DNA of 6,471 bases from QHXN01 sp040509515 (GTDB lineage Bacteria > Acidobacteriota > Blastocatellia > Pyrinomonadales > Pyrinomonadaceae). Under the pieces are notes generated by a model. The model was not told where the DNA came from. It did not search any database and worked only from the letters and a program-made list of their open reading frames with translations. The stretch lies in NCBI GenBank assembly GCA_040509515.1, contig JBEVKV010000502.1:1-6471 (forward strand), written 5' to 3'. Position 1 is the stretch's first letter; each line of letters opens with the position of its first letter. The translations under genes and the position numbers were made by a program. Shown piece by piece: positions 6,405 through 6,471 of the stretch.

Positions 6405-6471
6405 ATGATGGAGAAGCTACCCCGTCAAGTTTACACGAGTGAGTTCCGCCGGCAGGCCGTCGAGATGGTCA
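6405..6471 (+). CDS. IS3-family-like transposase OrfA, N-terminal fragment cut by the window edge
   Basis: Only 22 codons are visible, ending in QVYTSEFRRQAVEMV. The pattern Tyr-Thr-x-Glu-Phe-Arg-x-x-Ala-Val is the classic start of the helix-turn-helix OrfA (HTH_Tnp_1, PF01527) of IS3-family elements, which binds the terminal repeats and is usually joined to the DDE integrase OrfB by a programmed frameshift. Two ATG codons in a row (6405, 6408) follow the GGAGGT site. The rest of the gene lies beyond the window, so neither intactness nor the IS3 subgroup can be judged. Confidence 0.8.
   Translation, partial: MMEKLPRQVYTSEFRRQAVEMV

Larger units (their letters stand above)
6340..6471 (+). mobile_element. 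Left end of an IS3-family-like insertion sequence, partial
   Basis: The window ends inside a transposable element. A sequence starting TGAGGTAGGCTAG at 6340 and running into AAAAAGTGGACGCC has the TG start and the AGTGGAC-type body often seen at the terminal inverted repeats of IS3-family elements. It lies 65 bases before a transposase OrfA start. The right end, the second inverted repeat and any target duplication lie outside the window, so the exact left boundary is inferred. Confidence 0.6.

Overview
The window looks like an accessory (defence-type) region of a moderately GC-rich bacterial genome. The large genes are GC-rich and the gap between 4740 and 4975 is visibly more AT-rich. Large multidomain STAND ATPases, AAA-like (PF14516-type) domains, TIR domains and kinesin-light-chain-style TPR repeats are common in environmental phyla such as Acidobacteriota, Chloroflexota, Cyanobacteria and Actinomycetota. 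The sequence alone does not decide between them, and no taxonomic marker gene is present.

Left part (5-4553, + strand): two long genes overlap by 8 bases and almost certainly form one transcription and translation unit. The first encodes a TIR domain fused to an AAA-like P-loop ATPase. The second encodes a second copy of the same AAA-like ATPase family, followed by an NB-ARC-type STAND NTPase, a helical region and five 40-residue TPR repeats. A likely reading is that the TPR tail senses, the STAND module switches and oligomerises, and the TIR domain of the first protein acts as effector. Signalling would pass through the paralogous AAA-like domains carried by both proteins. Each domain is a known type. 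The split two-protein arrangement is the most interesting thing in the window.

Middle (4554-4974): a 421-base convergent gap with no confident gene. It holds an 11-bp perfect inverted repeat, a second imperfect hairpin and a frame open for 100 codons that I cannot call as coding.

Right part (- strand): a small unrecognised ORF (5915-6184, possibly longer or truncated at its 5' side) lies 49 bases upstream of a DUF2971-family gene (4975-5865). The two probably form a second, convergent operon. The window ends in the left end of an IS3-family-like insertion sequence (about 6340 onward), with a strong Shine-Dalgarno site and the first 22 codons of its transposase OrfA.
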